Positions 35,656-46,962 of a DNA stretch of 64,000 nt are shown here, one piece after another; positions within the stretch are counted from its first letter, which is position 1, and each line of letters starts with the position of its first letter. The stretch comes from Artocarpus heterophyllus (Eukaryota; Streptophyta; Magnoliopsida; Rosales; Moraceae): NCBI GenBank assembly GCA_025403435.1, contig CM046327.1, positions 15,616,218 through 15,680,217 of the forward strand. Reading direction: 5' to 3'. Below the pieces are notes generated by a model. That model was not told the DNA's origin. It was given only the letters and a program-made list of their open reading frames with translations, and ran no database searches. The position numbers and the translations under genes are program-made.

Positions 35656-35966
35656 ATTATTTTCAAACACCCTTTTGATTTGTCCCTTGAAAATTTTTTA
35701 ATTGAAGTTTTTACTAATATCTATTTTTTAAAAAAATCCATTATCTGTTAAATTTTAACTTTAAATTAATTTAAGCTCCCTAGCTTGAATATTTTTTTGT
35801 TTACTCTATCAATTATTGGAATAATTGTTTTTGTATCAACCTATAGCGAGCTGTTTATTAAACATGTTGATATGTTATATCGTGTTACACATATAATAAA
35901 TGCTTTGGTATTCGTGTTTGTAATTCTAACATATTTATAATTGTATCGTGTTTGTGGTAAGGCCTA
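35656..35966. other. Gene-free AT-rich spacer
   Basis: Nothing recognisable between the GC-rich unit and the solo LTR. Confidence 0.5.
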
Positions 35967-35971
35967 GTTAC

Positions 35972-38131
35972 TGTCACGCCCCGGAGTACGAGAGGTGACG
36001 TGGCGGATTATTTAAATTAATTAAAAAAGAATTTAATTAAAATCAATGGTTTAAGGATTAGATTAAACAAGAAATAAGAAGATTTCAACCACATTTTCAT
36101 AAAAGAATTTATAAATATTAAGCAAATAATAAAAATGAATAAAGAACCGCGAATATGGGTCCACCGACCCACAATTTGTGCACACACATGGTACTGACAA
36201 TATCATAAATACAATCACAGTCCAGAATACAAATAAAGTTGAAATCTTACATGCCTTAATTAAATGGTACGAAAGATAAAATAATCCTTCTATTGCTCCT
36301 GAGAATAGTCCTCTCCAAACCTAAATGGAAAACCACCAAGAGGGGGAAATTTAAAACAAATAAAACGTGAGCGAAAGGCTCAGTAGGACTATGTTTTATA
36401 AAATAATTTAATTTAAAGAAACATGTCATTATTTAGGAGACATTTAAAAGAAACCTTAAATGAATAAATGAATAAATTTGAGTAAAGCCGTTCTTACCCA
36501 GAACAGTTTACTTGGACAACCAGAAATATCATTTTCTTTTTCCTAGGCAAACCATGATACCACCACCGTAGTGGCCCAGCTGGGTTTCGGGACCTGCCCC
36601 CAAGGTCGATCGCTACACGACCCGATCTCTGATATGGCATCATGCCTATGTGTTCATTATCATTATCATTCAAACCCAATTACCGAGTGTTGTCATTTAC
36701 ATTCATTATGAAGTTCATTTCAGTTCACTGTATATTAACATATAACCGATAAAATTCATTTTCCAAACAACCGTTGAAAACATTTTAATAGAAACCATTT
36801 TTCAAGCCAAATCATATCAAAACCAAGCTACCAAAGAAATAGGGTAGAAGTCCTACCTTAATACTCGTGCCGATGCCCCACACCGTAATCCCGGTTCTCT
36901 ATACATTAGCTACGCGGAACCACGAATGATCCTAGATACAAACTTAGTCGATCAATATCTAGTTCAAGACATTCTATGTTACTAAACCATTTCATGATGT
37001 CCTAGTGTGCCATTTATACCTTTAAAATCATTCTATAAGGTTGGGATTTAAATCAGGGTTTAAAACAATGAAAATGGGTGAAAATCACAAAATTTCCTAT
37101 GCCTCGGTCGGCCTGCCGGACTCCCTGCTTCGGTCGGCCGAACTGCACAGTTCGGCCTGCCGGAAGCCAGGTCCGGTCGGCCGGTCATTTCCCCAGGTTT
37201 GGCCTGCCGGTCGAAAGAACACCGGCTTGTCGATCCCTATTTCGGCTTGCCGAACACACAGTTCGACCTGCCGAATTGGGAAAATCTAGAAATCCCAACC
37301 ACGGGTTTCTCGATCCCCAAAATTCATATATTGATTCTAACCTGTTTTTCTCAATTCACAGGCATAGAAAACAATCATAGTTGGTAGAAAAACATATTAG
37401 AACACATTTGGACTCATTTAAACAAGATTTAAACTCAAAAATTTCAAAAATCCAAAAATGAGAAAATATGGAGAAAAATGAAAAATCTTGAATCCAATCC
37501 GTTTTTTTTCTTCAATCTAAGCTTAGATTCTAGTTGTTCTAAGTTCATTTAACTCAAATCCAAGGTTTTTTAAGCTTAAACAAACTTAGATTTCAAAATG
37601 CACAAAATTGAAAATTTTGTAAAAAGTTTAGAAATTTCAAATCTAACCTCGAATCGAAGCTTCAATCCGCGTTCTCGGTTGCCAAATCACATCCCCGAGC
37701 CTCCTCCTTGCTAACCCGAAGCTTGGATTCGAAATTGGGTTTCAAAATTTTAAGAGAGAGAGAGAGAGTTGCCAAGAGACCAAGAGAGAGAGAGTGAATG
37801 AAGAGAGAGAGAGAAACCGGAGAGAGTGAGGAGAGAGGAGGAAGAGAGAGAATAAATAGAGGAAAATGATGGGCGGTTTTACTGTGCGAAAACCATGCGC
37901 CGTCCACGGATTTATAAAACGGAGTATTTTTAACATTTTACAAATTGTTGTGTTTTAAAGCTCAAAACATTATTTTAAAACAATAAGAAATCATTTGGAT
38001 TCAACAAATTAACAAAACAACCAAAATTCAAAATCCAACCAAATAATCTAATTAATGTTAAAACATTAATTATGGCACACTAATTCATCACTTACATTAC
38101 ATTAACATTAAATAAATTTCGAGACATTACG
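35972..38131 (-). mobile_element. 2.2-kb solo LTR, gypsy-like family A, TSD GTTAC
   Basis: It is the inverted sister of 19720-21860. It runs from TGTCACGCCCCGG to CGAGACATTACG (last base pair CG instead of CA) and is flanked by GTTAC (35967-35971, 38132-38136). Shared landmarks in the same order on the minus strand include 'aaaacgtgagcgaaaggctc' and the GC-rich TTCGGC repeats at 37095-37280. It has no internal domains and is a solo LTR. Confidence 0.9.
37095..37280. repeat. TTCGGCCTGCCGGA-type GC-rich repeats inside the solo LTR
   Basis: About eight units with 'ttcggcctgccg' or 'ggtcggccg', the counterpart of the block at 20565-20725 in the sister LTR. It has stayed more regular here. Confidence 0.7.
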
Positions 38132-38136
38132 GTTAC

Positions 38137-39862
38137 ACTATATCAAAATTTGTATCTATTACAACCACAGTTCACCGATACGAATTATCACCTCGATTAA
38201 TGAAGATATAGAAATATATATATATATATATATTTATTTCATATTATTACTACTAGCGATGATATGAATGACCTCTTCATTAAATAAATGACAAAAAAAA
38301 AAAACCTCTTCATTAAATAAATGACAAAAACAAATTTTGTTTTTAAGGGTGAAAAAAACCCCTTTCTCTGGGAAAGCTAATTGGCTAGATGTATGGATAT
38401 AGCGTTCCCTCGTTTATATGTATATCTATGTATATTATTCTTGCAATGAATTAGAATTTTGAAAGTAACGAGTAACAAAAAAGGGGCACCAATCAATAAT
38501 TAGTTGGAATGGATTGCCCCTTTGCAGTGAAACAATGGTACCGCGGCTTCTGTAAATCAAATCCATCATCAAAATCTCTCTTTTTCTTTTCCTTTTCCTT
38601 TTTTTTTTTTTTTTTTTTTTTGTTTTTACCAAAAGCCAACGACATCAAAAACTTCTAATCTCGAGACAAATGCTAAAGATAGAACAAAGGCTTCCTTTAG
38701 TCACTTTATAGTTTCTACATCATTCATTCATTCATTCACACAATCTGTCCGTGAAAGAACAACTTTGGATTACATAAATAAAACTCATCAAACTCTCTTT
38801 AGTTTTGAGAGTCTCTCTTTGATCATCATCCGGCGCCGCTCAAAGGAAGCAACTTTTCTCTTTTCTTTTTGGGATCCCTTTCATCGAATTTCTTTTCATT
38901 ATTACCTATTCGATAATCCAAAGTCGCTTACACCATATATTCTCATTTCAATCCCCCATCATTCATATAATTTACAGATTAGTCCCCTACGTGGCAAAAA
39001 ATGTAGGGTAACTAGCACTATTAGTCCATGAACTTTGAGCATTCTCGCATTTTAGCCCTTAAATTTTAAATTTTGATAAATTAGTTTCTAAACTTTTAAT
39101 TTTGACAAATTAATCCCTAAACTTTTATTTTTTGGTAGATTTTGTCTCTGACAATACAATTAGTGATCAAATTTTGCAATTTAACATAGATAATTACATC
39201 TGCTTATCGCAAATAAAAATTTTATATAAATAATTTTATTAAGTGTAAAACGTTAGAGTTTTTGCCAGGTTTTAACAGTAACGAAGAGAAAATTTTTCCG
39301 TATAAAGTAGCTCTATTGTAAAAAAAAATATTCAAATTATTGTACGACAAAAATGTGATTATTTACGTTAGTTCTTAGAAATTATCGTCAACTTTAATAG
39401 GAGAGATTAAAACTGTCAAACAATAAAAACTCATAGACTAATTTCTTAAAACTAATAGGGTGTTTGAAAAGATGGTGAAAACTGTTGGTTAGAACCACTT
39501 TTATTGTAGCATGTGAGAGCTTTACACTATAATAATTTTTTATTGTTAATAATGTAACATATGAGAATTTTATACTATTTATAACTAAAAAAAATAATAT
39601 AAACTACTTTTACCAAACAATAGGTAAAAGTTGAAGGATCAAAATATCACTGCGATCAAAGTTAGCAACGAACAATACCAATAACCGAAAGAGGTAAAAT
39701 AAAGACAGACCCACTTAAAAAACAATAATATATTGAAAGCGAGAGCGCAGGGGGCTGGCTCTTAGAAACGAATAGTTGTTTTCTATACTCCCAAATGTGG
39801 AAAAAGTTGCACCATTTGCTATAACTTCTTCAAAGCTTTTCCTCACTTAGCTTTTGGCTTCT
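38137..39862. other. Gene-free stretch upstream of the 40-kb gene
   Basis: TA microsatellite (38216-38232), a tandem duplication of 'cctcttcattaaataaatga' (38271-38333), a poly-T (38599-38622), loosely inverted 'ctaaacttttaattttgac' phrases (39000-39450) and a MITE (39456-39622). No gene. Confidence 0.55.
39456..39622. mobile_element. Tourist-like MITE copy
   Basis: The left end is 'tagggtgtttgaaaagatgg' and the right end 'acttttaccaaacaata'. The interior has the exact family core 'tgtagcatgtgagagcttta' plus 'cactataat'. Well preserved. Confidence 0.7.
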
Positions 39863-39868
39863 TATATA
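39863..39868 (+). promoter_or_regulatory. Probable TATA box of the 40-kb gene
   Basis: TATATA in 'ggcttcttatataccacatg', about 145 bp before the ATG at 40012, followed by a CT-rich leader. Confidence 0.4.
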
Positions 39869-40011
39869 CCACATGATCTTTTTCTTTCTTCTCTCTCATG
39901 TTTAAATATCTGTCTCCATAAGATTTACATAAGTCCATGTTTTATTCTTCTAGTCCTTTGTATGTGCTAATTCTTGAAACCAATCTTGAGTATTTTTTTT
40001 AGAGAGAGATT

Positions 40012-41142
40012 ATGGAAAGAAGAGAAAATAGTCAAGAGGAAGACGCAGAAGATGTCTCGCTCTGTGATCTTCCGGTGTTGAGTTTGAGCAAAGAAGAACA
40101 CGATCAAGAAGAGGAGAAGAAGAATCAACGTCCGAACGACGAAGAAGCAGCGAACGACGTCGTATTCGAAGGGCAAGAGGAATTCGCCTTCGGCTCCGCA
40201 ACTGGCGGCTCTCTCTCAACAGCGCCGGCCGAGATGTGCGCCGCCGACGAGGTCTTCTTCCGCGGCCAAATTCTCCCTCTCCGCCTCTCGGTCAGCTCCG
40301 ATGTTTGCCCGAACCGGTCCGACCCGACCCGGAATTCACGTTCAGAGTCCTTGGACCGGGGCTCGGTCACCGGGTTCCGGAGCGCGAGCAGCAGGAGCAG
40401 TAGCTGTAGCAGTAGAAGCACTCAGAACTCGTCCTCAATTACAAGCGGGACGCTGTTAACCATCGCGAGGGTTACTTCCGAGCCAAGGTTCCCAACCCGG
40501 AACCAGTTCAGCACCCATCCGAGCCCAAAACCGCAGATCCGGGTTTCGAGCCCCCGGGGGCTGGAGAGGGTAAGCAGCGTTGGAAGGAGGCCGAAATCTT
40601 CAATGTGGGACTTTTTCCGGCTCGGTTTGGTTCGGACCCCCGACATCGAATTGCAAGAGATTAAGGCAAATCTTCGCGGTAATAGCGGTAATAAGTGCAC
40701 TAATTACTCATCAATTATTCGGAGCAGGAGCGGTAATCACAATGATTATAACACTAACAACAATTTTAGTAGGACTAATTGTGGTGTTGAAAACTGCAAT
40801 GATAATGATGATGTGGAGAAGCAGAAGAGAAGGAAGTTCTTAAGTGGATGTATGTGTACGGCTGATCAGATTGCTTCTAATGCTATTGTAGTTAAGGGCA
40901 AAGATACGGTGAATAAAGATCAGATTAAGGGACAAATGAAGTTAAGGAAGGGTGATGAAACGACGTCGTTGAAGATGGAGAAGAGTAGTGTGAGGCAACA
41001 AAGTGGTGATCATGATAATAAAAAAAAGAAAAAGGAATCAGCAGAGGGATTATCATCATCAAGAAAGCAAGTCATGTCACATCACCGAACGTATGAATGG
41101 CTAAAGGAGCTTTCGCATGCAAACCTTCCGATGCATGTCTGA
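40012..41142 (+). CDS. Plant-specific Ser-rich, Asn-rich protein (376 aa), possibly MAKR/BKI1-like
   Basis: A single exon starting at a clear ATG after an AG-rich leader. The N-terminus has an acidic stretch with VSLCDLPVLSL (about 16-26), then EEFAFGS...GGSLSTAPAEMCAADEVFFRGQILPLRLS (about 56-92; key residues F58/F60, A78-D79-E80, F82, G84, P88), a Ser/Arg-rich segment, KSSMWDFFRLGLVR (about 200-213), an Asn-rich segment, a Lys-rich stretch (KKKKK) and a C-terminal YEWLKELSHA. The 'FxF ... ADE-hydrophobic-G-x-LLPL' pattern resembles membrane-associated kinase regulators (BKI1/MAKR) and DUF1645-type proteins, but I cannot place it in a named family. It has no signal peptide or TM. The frame is intact and the function unknown. 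Confidence 0.85.
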   Translation: MERRENSQEEDAEDVSLCDLPVLSLSKEEHDQEEEKKNQRPNDEEAANDVVFEGQEEFAFGSATGGSLSTAPAEMCAADEVFFRGQILPLRLSVSSDVCPNRSDPTRNSRSESLDRGSVTGFRSASSRSSSCSSRSTQNSSSITSGTLLTIARVTSEPRFPTRNQFSTHPSPKPQIRVSSPRGLERVSSVGRRPKSSMWDFFRLGLVRTPDIELQEIKANLRGNSGNKCTNYSSIIRSRSGNHNDYNTNNNFSRTNCGVENCNDNDDVEKQKRRKFLSGCMCTADQIASNAIVVKGKDTVNKDQIKGQMKLRKGDETTSLKMEKSSVRQQSGDHDNKKKKKESAEGLSSSRKQVMSHHRTYEWLKELSHANLPMHV

Positions 41143-42956
41143 AAAAAAAAAAGCTTACTTTTATTTTATTTTATTTATTTTATGTAAATGCATGCCATGG
41201 ACTTTGGGAAACAATAAGCTCGAGGGCATGCTTAATGGTTACTTTATATTTTTTTACTTTTTAGGCTGAGTATCATTAGTAAGTAGTGAAGTACCATCTG
41301 TTTTTTTTTTTTTTTTTGGTGTTTCTTTTTTTTATTTTAATTTGAATGAATATAATAGTATTGCAGTTGATGGGGGCTCTATTTTCAAGATTTCTTTTTC
41401 CGTCTTTTATAGTGATGAATTGTGGAGCATATAGTATAGAGACGTATATATATTGACAAAAGGCTGGTGCGTGTTGATAATAACTTTTAGTTGTGGATTT
41501 CATTTTCATTGATGAATTTGAATTTTTTTTTTTTTGAGAATAAACTAATGATCAAGAATTGTTGCCGTGATGGCTGGAAAAATTATAAACCCCAAGAAGA
41601 AGAGGTGTAGTTGTGGCGGTGAAGGAGGTGGGTGATGGTGCTTCTCATTCTCATGATTAAAGTGTGAACTTTTTTGGTGCTTGATTGGTGGGTGACAAAG
41701 TAAAAAAAAAAAAAAAAATGGCGTTTCGTGACAGTCACAAATGCACGAAAAAAAAAAAAAAGACATGTCATGATCATATGTGTGTGAAAAAGCTGCTGAA
41801 AGAAAGGGGAATGAGGAAACAAAATAGACTGGCCTTCAGAACAAAACGGGAAAAGGGTATCGGTAGAAGATAATTAATAATAAATTCCAACTATGTTGAG
41901 ACGGGAAAAGTGAGTGCTTGGAAGAGTTTGAGAAAGTTTTCATATGATTTTGAATTGATGTGTTAATGCGCCTCTTGTCTATTGTTTTTGCCAACTTGGC
42001 GCGAATGTGAACGTTTTGTTCTTTATTTAATTTTTTTGGGTTCGAGTCAAAAAACCTAAAAACGAAAGAATCTTCTTTATAGTAATATTGGCTCTGGCAT
42101 CCCTTATCATATCACGTGAAACACATGTTTGAAAAATTAGTTAAAATTATCGTTTTAAACTAATTTTGGTCAAAATTATTGTAACATGTAAAAGTTTTAT
42201 AACTTTAAGAGATAAGAGTTTTGCTTCGTTAATTGGTTGAGAAATGCTAATAATTCCCCACGATCACAAGTTGAGTTGTGGGGCTCTTACAATTTCTATT
42301 TGTTGGTCTGAAAATATTATTTATATTCCTTCTGATTTATTTTTTGGAGGATGCCAGCTAATTTCTTTTTTTTAATGGAATACTTTTCTACTTAAAAAAA
42401 ACAGACATATAATTAACAAGCTTGTATTCCAACAAATATATATATATATATATATGTATAAAGGTCTGTTCTAAAAAATTATATCTCTAATAAGGTTCAA
42501 ATTAGTATTATCTACTATAAGAAAATATGTGTGAGTGACCCGTGCATGTGTACATAAAAAAAGATGTGTTGTCTTATTATGCACCCGAGATTAACTGTGA
42601 CCACTAGTTTAAGATGACGTAGCTAGAATGATTTTTTTTTTTTTAAAGGCAATGGGCGAGGCTGAAGCATGCAAGTTTGGTAGGGCCAGGGCTGCTGACA
42701 GGCTTAGCGTTGGTTTCTGAACTTACCGACCAAGAGTTACTAATAAAGCCTGATCTACCTTCCTCCCAGCCCACGGCAACTTCAAGACACAGAAAAAACA
42801 CTCTGGACATGGGTGATGGACACTGAAATGTGTGACTTTCTGGGGGGAAGAATAGTAAACTTTTGAGAAAGAAATTAGGCGTATAAAGAACCTCTAAACA
42901 TAGGCAATTTCTTTAGTAGGAAGGAAAAAAAATAAGCTACTAAGATGTGACACAGG
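41143..42956. other. 3' flank and gene-free stretch
   Basis: Likely 3' UTR of the preceding gene, then poly-T/poly-A tracts, a TA microsatellite (42437-42453) and a slightly GC-richer patch near 42650-42800 without a recognisable frame. Confidence 0.5.
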
Positions 42957-43107
42957 ATGTTTGAAAGTATTGGCTAAAATCAATTAGTCAAAAATACTGT
43001 ATATGTGAGAGTTTTACATTATAGCTTATTTTTTCTTGACATTGTAATATGTGAGAGTTTATAATATAGTAACCAAAAATTTTGGTTAAAACTAACAATA
43101 CCAAACA
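42957..43107. mobile_element. Tourist-like MITE copy
   Basis: The ends 'gatgtttgaaagtattggc' and 'aacaataccaaacataa' are inverted. The core 'tatgtgagagttttacatta' is present twice, as expected for this palindromic family. Confidence 0.6.
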
Positions 43108-43214
43108 TAATGGTCGAAAATGAGCTCTACCGATATGTGTCCTACCAAAAAAAGACCCTCGCATCAAAGACATAAAAAGTAAAAAATAAAACTGAACCAT
43201 TCATTTAGAGAATA

Positions 43215-43363
43215 AGTTTAAACTTATAAGTTTGAACTGTAAACAGTATAAAGCTCTCGTATGTTATAGTATAACGTAAAAAAAAAACTATTATAATGTA
43301 AAGCTCTCACATATTACAGTGTTTGAGCTCGTTTAAGTTTTGCTTAATAAGCTTGAACTCATC
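43215..43363. mobile_element. Tourist-like MITE, variant copy
   Basis: The interior has 'agtataaagctctcgtatgt' and 'atgtaaagctctcacatatt', two core copies. The ends 'agtttaaacttataagtttg' and 'gcttaataagcttgaactca' are degenerate. Confidence 0.5.
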
Positions 43364-44006
43364 AGGAAACGCACTGTAATTAATCATGGTAAATTAAACA
43401 CGACTTGTAATTTGTGGAGTGTGGATCATCCAGGCCCAATCGCATGGACACCGTGTTTACAGGTTACCGTTGAAAATTTTTGGCGCCATCTGTTGGAATT
43501 TTGTTGCTTTGAACGATCTTGCTTAGTGGCTAGGAGGCTTCTAAGATTCCACAGTTTTCAAAAGTATTGTTCAGTCAGATTCATGTTTTTTCTTTTTCTT
43601 TTGGTGAAATAGAAAGTATTCTGCTTTTGTATAGTATTAGCTGAATGGTGAACATTTTATTGGACTCGTTTGTCTAGCACTCCTTGAATCATTGCATTTT
43701 GTTTGGTCATTTCCTGATAATGTCCAAGGGACGAGGAGAGATATACGCAAGACAACAACAGAAAAATTATTACTTTGATCTTACAAACCATAGGAGTTTT
43801 GACCAACCAATTAAGACAGAGCTAGCCCATTATTGCAGTTGTGAGAGCACTATATGTCAAAGCATATTTCCTGTACAATCAAGAAGTTAATTAGTGACAT
43901 CAGAATCCCTGTTAAGCCATGACATATTTGATGTGTTTTTTTTTTCCAAGTAGATAACTAATCACTAACTTCAAATTTCATATCATTTCTGCTTAGAGTT
44001 AATTGT
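43364..44006. other. Gene-free stretch
   Basis: Slightly less AT-rich at 43380-43600. Short frames only and no recognisable domain. Confidence 0.45.
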
Positions 44007-44011
44007 ACTGG

Positions 44012-45976
44012 TGTGACACCCGTTATTCTCCTAACGGGTATTGAGGTAATTAAATTAATTTTTAATGTATAAAAAAAATTGTTTCATTTAAATTTATTTT
44101 ATAATATTTATTTTTATCTATTTTTAAATTTTCTAAAATTCTCCTATATTTATTTAGTATGATTACTAAAAAGCCTTAGAACTTCTAATAAATCTAAAAA
44201 AATGTCATATTGGCATTATGTGTGTTAAAGTCTTTAGATGAGACATAAGGATATCTTTTCCAACTACTCTTGACCCTCATTTTCTTTATTTCCTCCGTGA
44301 CATGCTTCAACATGTCTCCTCTATAATTGTTTCTATCACTTCTCTTCAAAGACTTCATCTTTTCTTCCTTTCTCTTCCACGGTTCCCACACTCTTCTTCT
44401 TATTTCTTTGCTGAAGCAAAATACTTAGAGAACTTCTTCAAGGCAGCCATAAAAATCAGCCACGATCACCTCCATTTGAGCAAGAATTTCAGTCATACCG
44501 AACTAAAGGAACCTGTTTTGAAGCCATTTCAAGCTTCCAACTAACCATAATCCGAGGTTAGAATCTTATGAACAAATTTAGTCTTTCATTTATAAATTTT
44601 CTTTTATACTAAAGGATTATTCAAATTTGCGTTCTTAAACCTAAGTATATGTTTGTTGCTATTTTGGAGCATATGTATGAAGTCTAAGTGTATATGCCCT
44701 AGACAGAAAATTTATATTGTTAAACTTTGTAATACCTCTATGGGCAGTGGTTATTTCTTGAAATTCTAAGATTAAATTAAAATGAATTTTATGAATGTAG
44801 TTGTATGTTGTGCTTTAGTTTTAATTGTCCTTATGCACGCCTTAGGATCAAGGGAGTATGGAGCTAACGTTAATTGATTCCAGGATTAAGAGACTGTTGA
44901 TAAGCTTAAAAGGTAGGGATTCTATTACTCATCTTTTGTGAGGTTTTTATAGAATTAAAATTGATTGTTTTGCCGCAATATATATATATCTATGTTGAAC
45001 TGATATTATATGATTATCACATATGAAACTATGACATGGACTCGTCTTATATTGTACGGCGAGGAACATAATGAATTGACACATGTTATAAATTGAGAAG
45101 CATGGTTAGGAAAACTAACTCTATTGATAATGATTCAATATAGAGAAATTGTGAGACATGAAAAGGGCGACGGTTACGTCCTTGGGCATGAATACCCTAA
45201 AAGGTAAAGTAGGGGGAAGGCGATGACGCTTCCTTGGGTTGAAAGTCCCAGAACACACTGTACAGGAATCGATTTGGTGAGGACTCGGGGCTTGATGTCC
45301 CCTCACCGGAACACCCTTGGAATGTTTATAGGGTGATCAAGTGCGCCCATTTGGGTTTCGATGAGTTGAGTGATACTCAATTTAATATGGATACCTAGGA
45401 ACAATGATGATTGTTAATATTTGTATAAATGTGTAATTATGACACTTGGTAATGATTAACTACGGTATCCATAAGATGTGATCATAATAACCTCATAATC
45501 TGGAATATGATGTAACTTACTAACCATGCAGATTTTAATGTGGTAATGATAGAGGTGAGTAATGGCTTTCTCTACTGAGCATAGTGTTGCTCATTCCCTT
45601 ATGTTTATATCTTTTCAGGACTCACTAAGTGTGAGGTGGCTACGAGAAATATAGTTGAGGAAGTGATGTAGCTATATTACATTGGGACTGCTTCAATCGT
45701 TGAGAATGTTCTTCATGATAATGTAAGCATCAATTGTTACTTTCTGTGACTGTAATTATAATGTGTTGAGGGTTAAAATGATGATGACAACAGTTTATAT
45801 TATTAAATTTAAGGTGCTACATTAAAACTGTGGTTTATTTGTCGTTTATATTTTTATTTTTGAGTTGAGAGTTTTCATTTAAGTCCCGGACAAATTTATT
45901 TTTAAGGTTTTACTTTTATTATTTATTTTTATTTTATCTCATTAAAAACTGTTAACCCCCATATAGGGGCGTTACA
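44012..45976. mobile_element. 2.0-kb solo LTR, gypsy-like family B, TSD ACTGG
   Basis: It runs from TGTGACACCCGTTATT to GGGGCGTTACA, with perfect 5-bp duplication ACTGG (44007-44011, 45977-45981). It is 1965 bp and has no internal domains. Its termini resemble family A and the 4-kb LTR (all are variants of TGTRACRCCCG), but the interior differs, so it is a separate family in the same broad group. Confidence 0.9.
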
Positions 45977-45981
45977 ACTGG

Positions 45982-46292
45982 GGTATACTAAACTTTCAAT
46001 TTCGGTAAATAGCAATTTAAATTTTAAAATTTGTAGCACTTGTGGTCCAATTATTAACAGACATCAATTAATAAGACGAAAAATTAGTTGATTTTTGCAC
46101 AAATATACTCTAAACTTTTGTTAGTCGACAAGTTAGAGCTTGAACTTTTTAGTATTTGGAATTTTGAACCGTAATTGTCATCCATTAATTGACGCTGTTG
46201 ATGGGATTGTATTGTTAAGGATTGTAAAGTTTAGGATCCTAAATACCAAAATTGAAAATTTATGGTGTAATATGCAAATGAAGATGAGCTTA
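45982..46292. mobile_element. Foldback-type arm broken by the assembly gap
   Basis: AT-rich sequence with 'actctaaacttttgttagtc' and, further on, complementary phrases 'aaagtttaggatcctaaata'. It stops at the N run, so the right partner cannot be judged. Confidence 0.35.
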
Positions 46293-46392
46293 NNNNNNNN
46301 NNNNNNNNNNNNNNNNNNNNNNNNNNNNNNNNNNNNNNNNNNNNNNNNNNNNNNNNNNNNNNNNNNNNNNNNNNNNNNNNNNNNNNNNNNNN
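46293..46392. other. Assembly gap, exactly 100 N
   Basis: A run of 100 undetermined bases, the conventional placeholder for a gap of unknown size. It lies between two foldback-type arms and just after a solo LTR. Confidence 0.99.
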
Positions 46393-46724
46393 GAAGTTCA
46401 GATACAAAACAAAGGTGTAAGTAAGTGTATAAACGTAAAACAAATCTTAAAGTAATAAAATCTTATTTTTGCACTTACAAGTAACCCATATGCGAATTAC
46501 GTGGGTTTAACTCTGTATATTTGAGTAGAACTTAAAAATTTAGAAGACAAAATGAAGAGCTTTGAAAGTTCAAAGGTAAAATGATGATTTTTAAAATTCA
46601 GGGGTAAAGTGAGGAGTTTTGAAAGTTCAAGGAGTAAAATGGTGATTTTTAAACTTTGATAGGTAAAGTGAAGGACACGCTAAAGTTTAGAAATTATTAG
46701 TGTTAATAACCCTAATAATTAATA
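46393..46724. mobile_element. Right arm of a foldback element (same family as 53743-54660)
   Basis: It contains 'taaaatcttatttttgcact', 'acccatatgcgaattacgtg', then repeated units of about 40 bp ('tgaaagttcaaaggtaaaat') and the terminal 'ttagtgttaataaccctaa'. All of these recur in the right arm of 53743-54660. The left arm would fall in or before the gap. Confidence 0.55.
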
Positions 46725-46799
46725 AGTTAGGCTAATTTGTGTTTTTTTTTTAGTCAACAAGATACCCTGTACGCATTTCCAACTGCTTAAATGAAACAA

Positions 46800-46962
46800 A
46801 AGTGTTTGGTATAGTGATGAGAACCATTTGTTAGAATTATTTTTACTGTAGTATGTGAGAGCTTTATATTATAGCAATTTTTTTTAATTTTTACTATAGC
46901 ATGTGAGAGCTTTACACTGTTTATAACTAAGATAGTGATTACAACCACTCTTTGCCAAACAG
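46800..46962. mobile_element. Tourist-like MITE, well-preserved copy
   Basis: The ends 'aagtgtttggtatagtgatg' and 'cactctttgccaaacagc' are an inverted pair. The core 'tatagcatgtgagagcttta' is intact. Confidence 0.75.
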
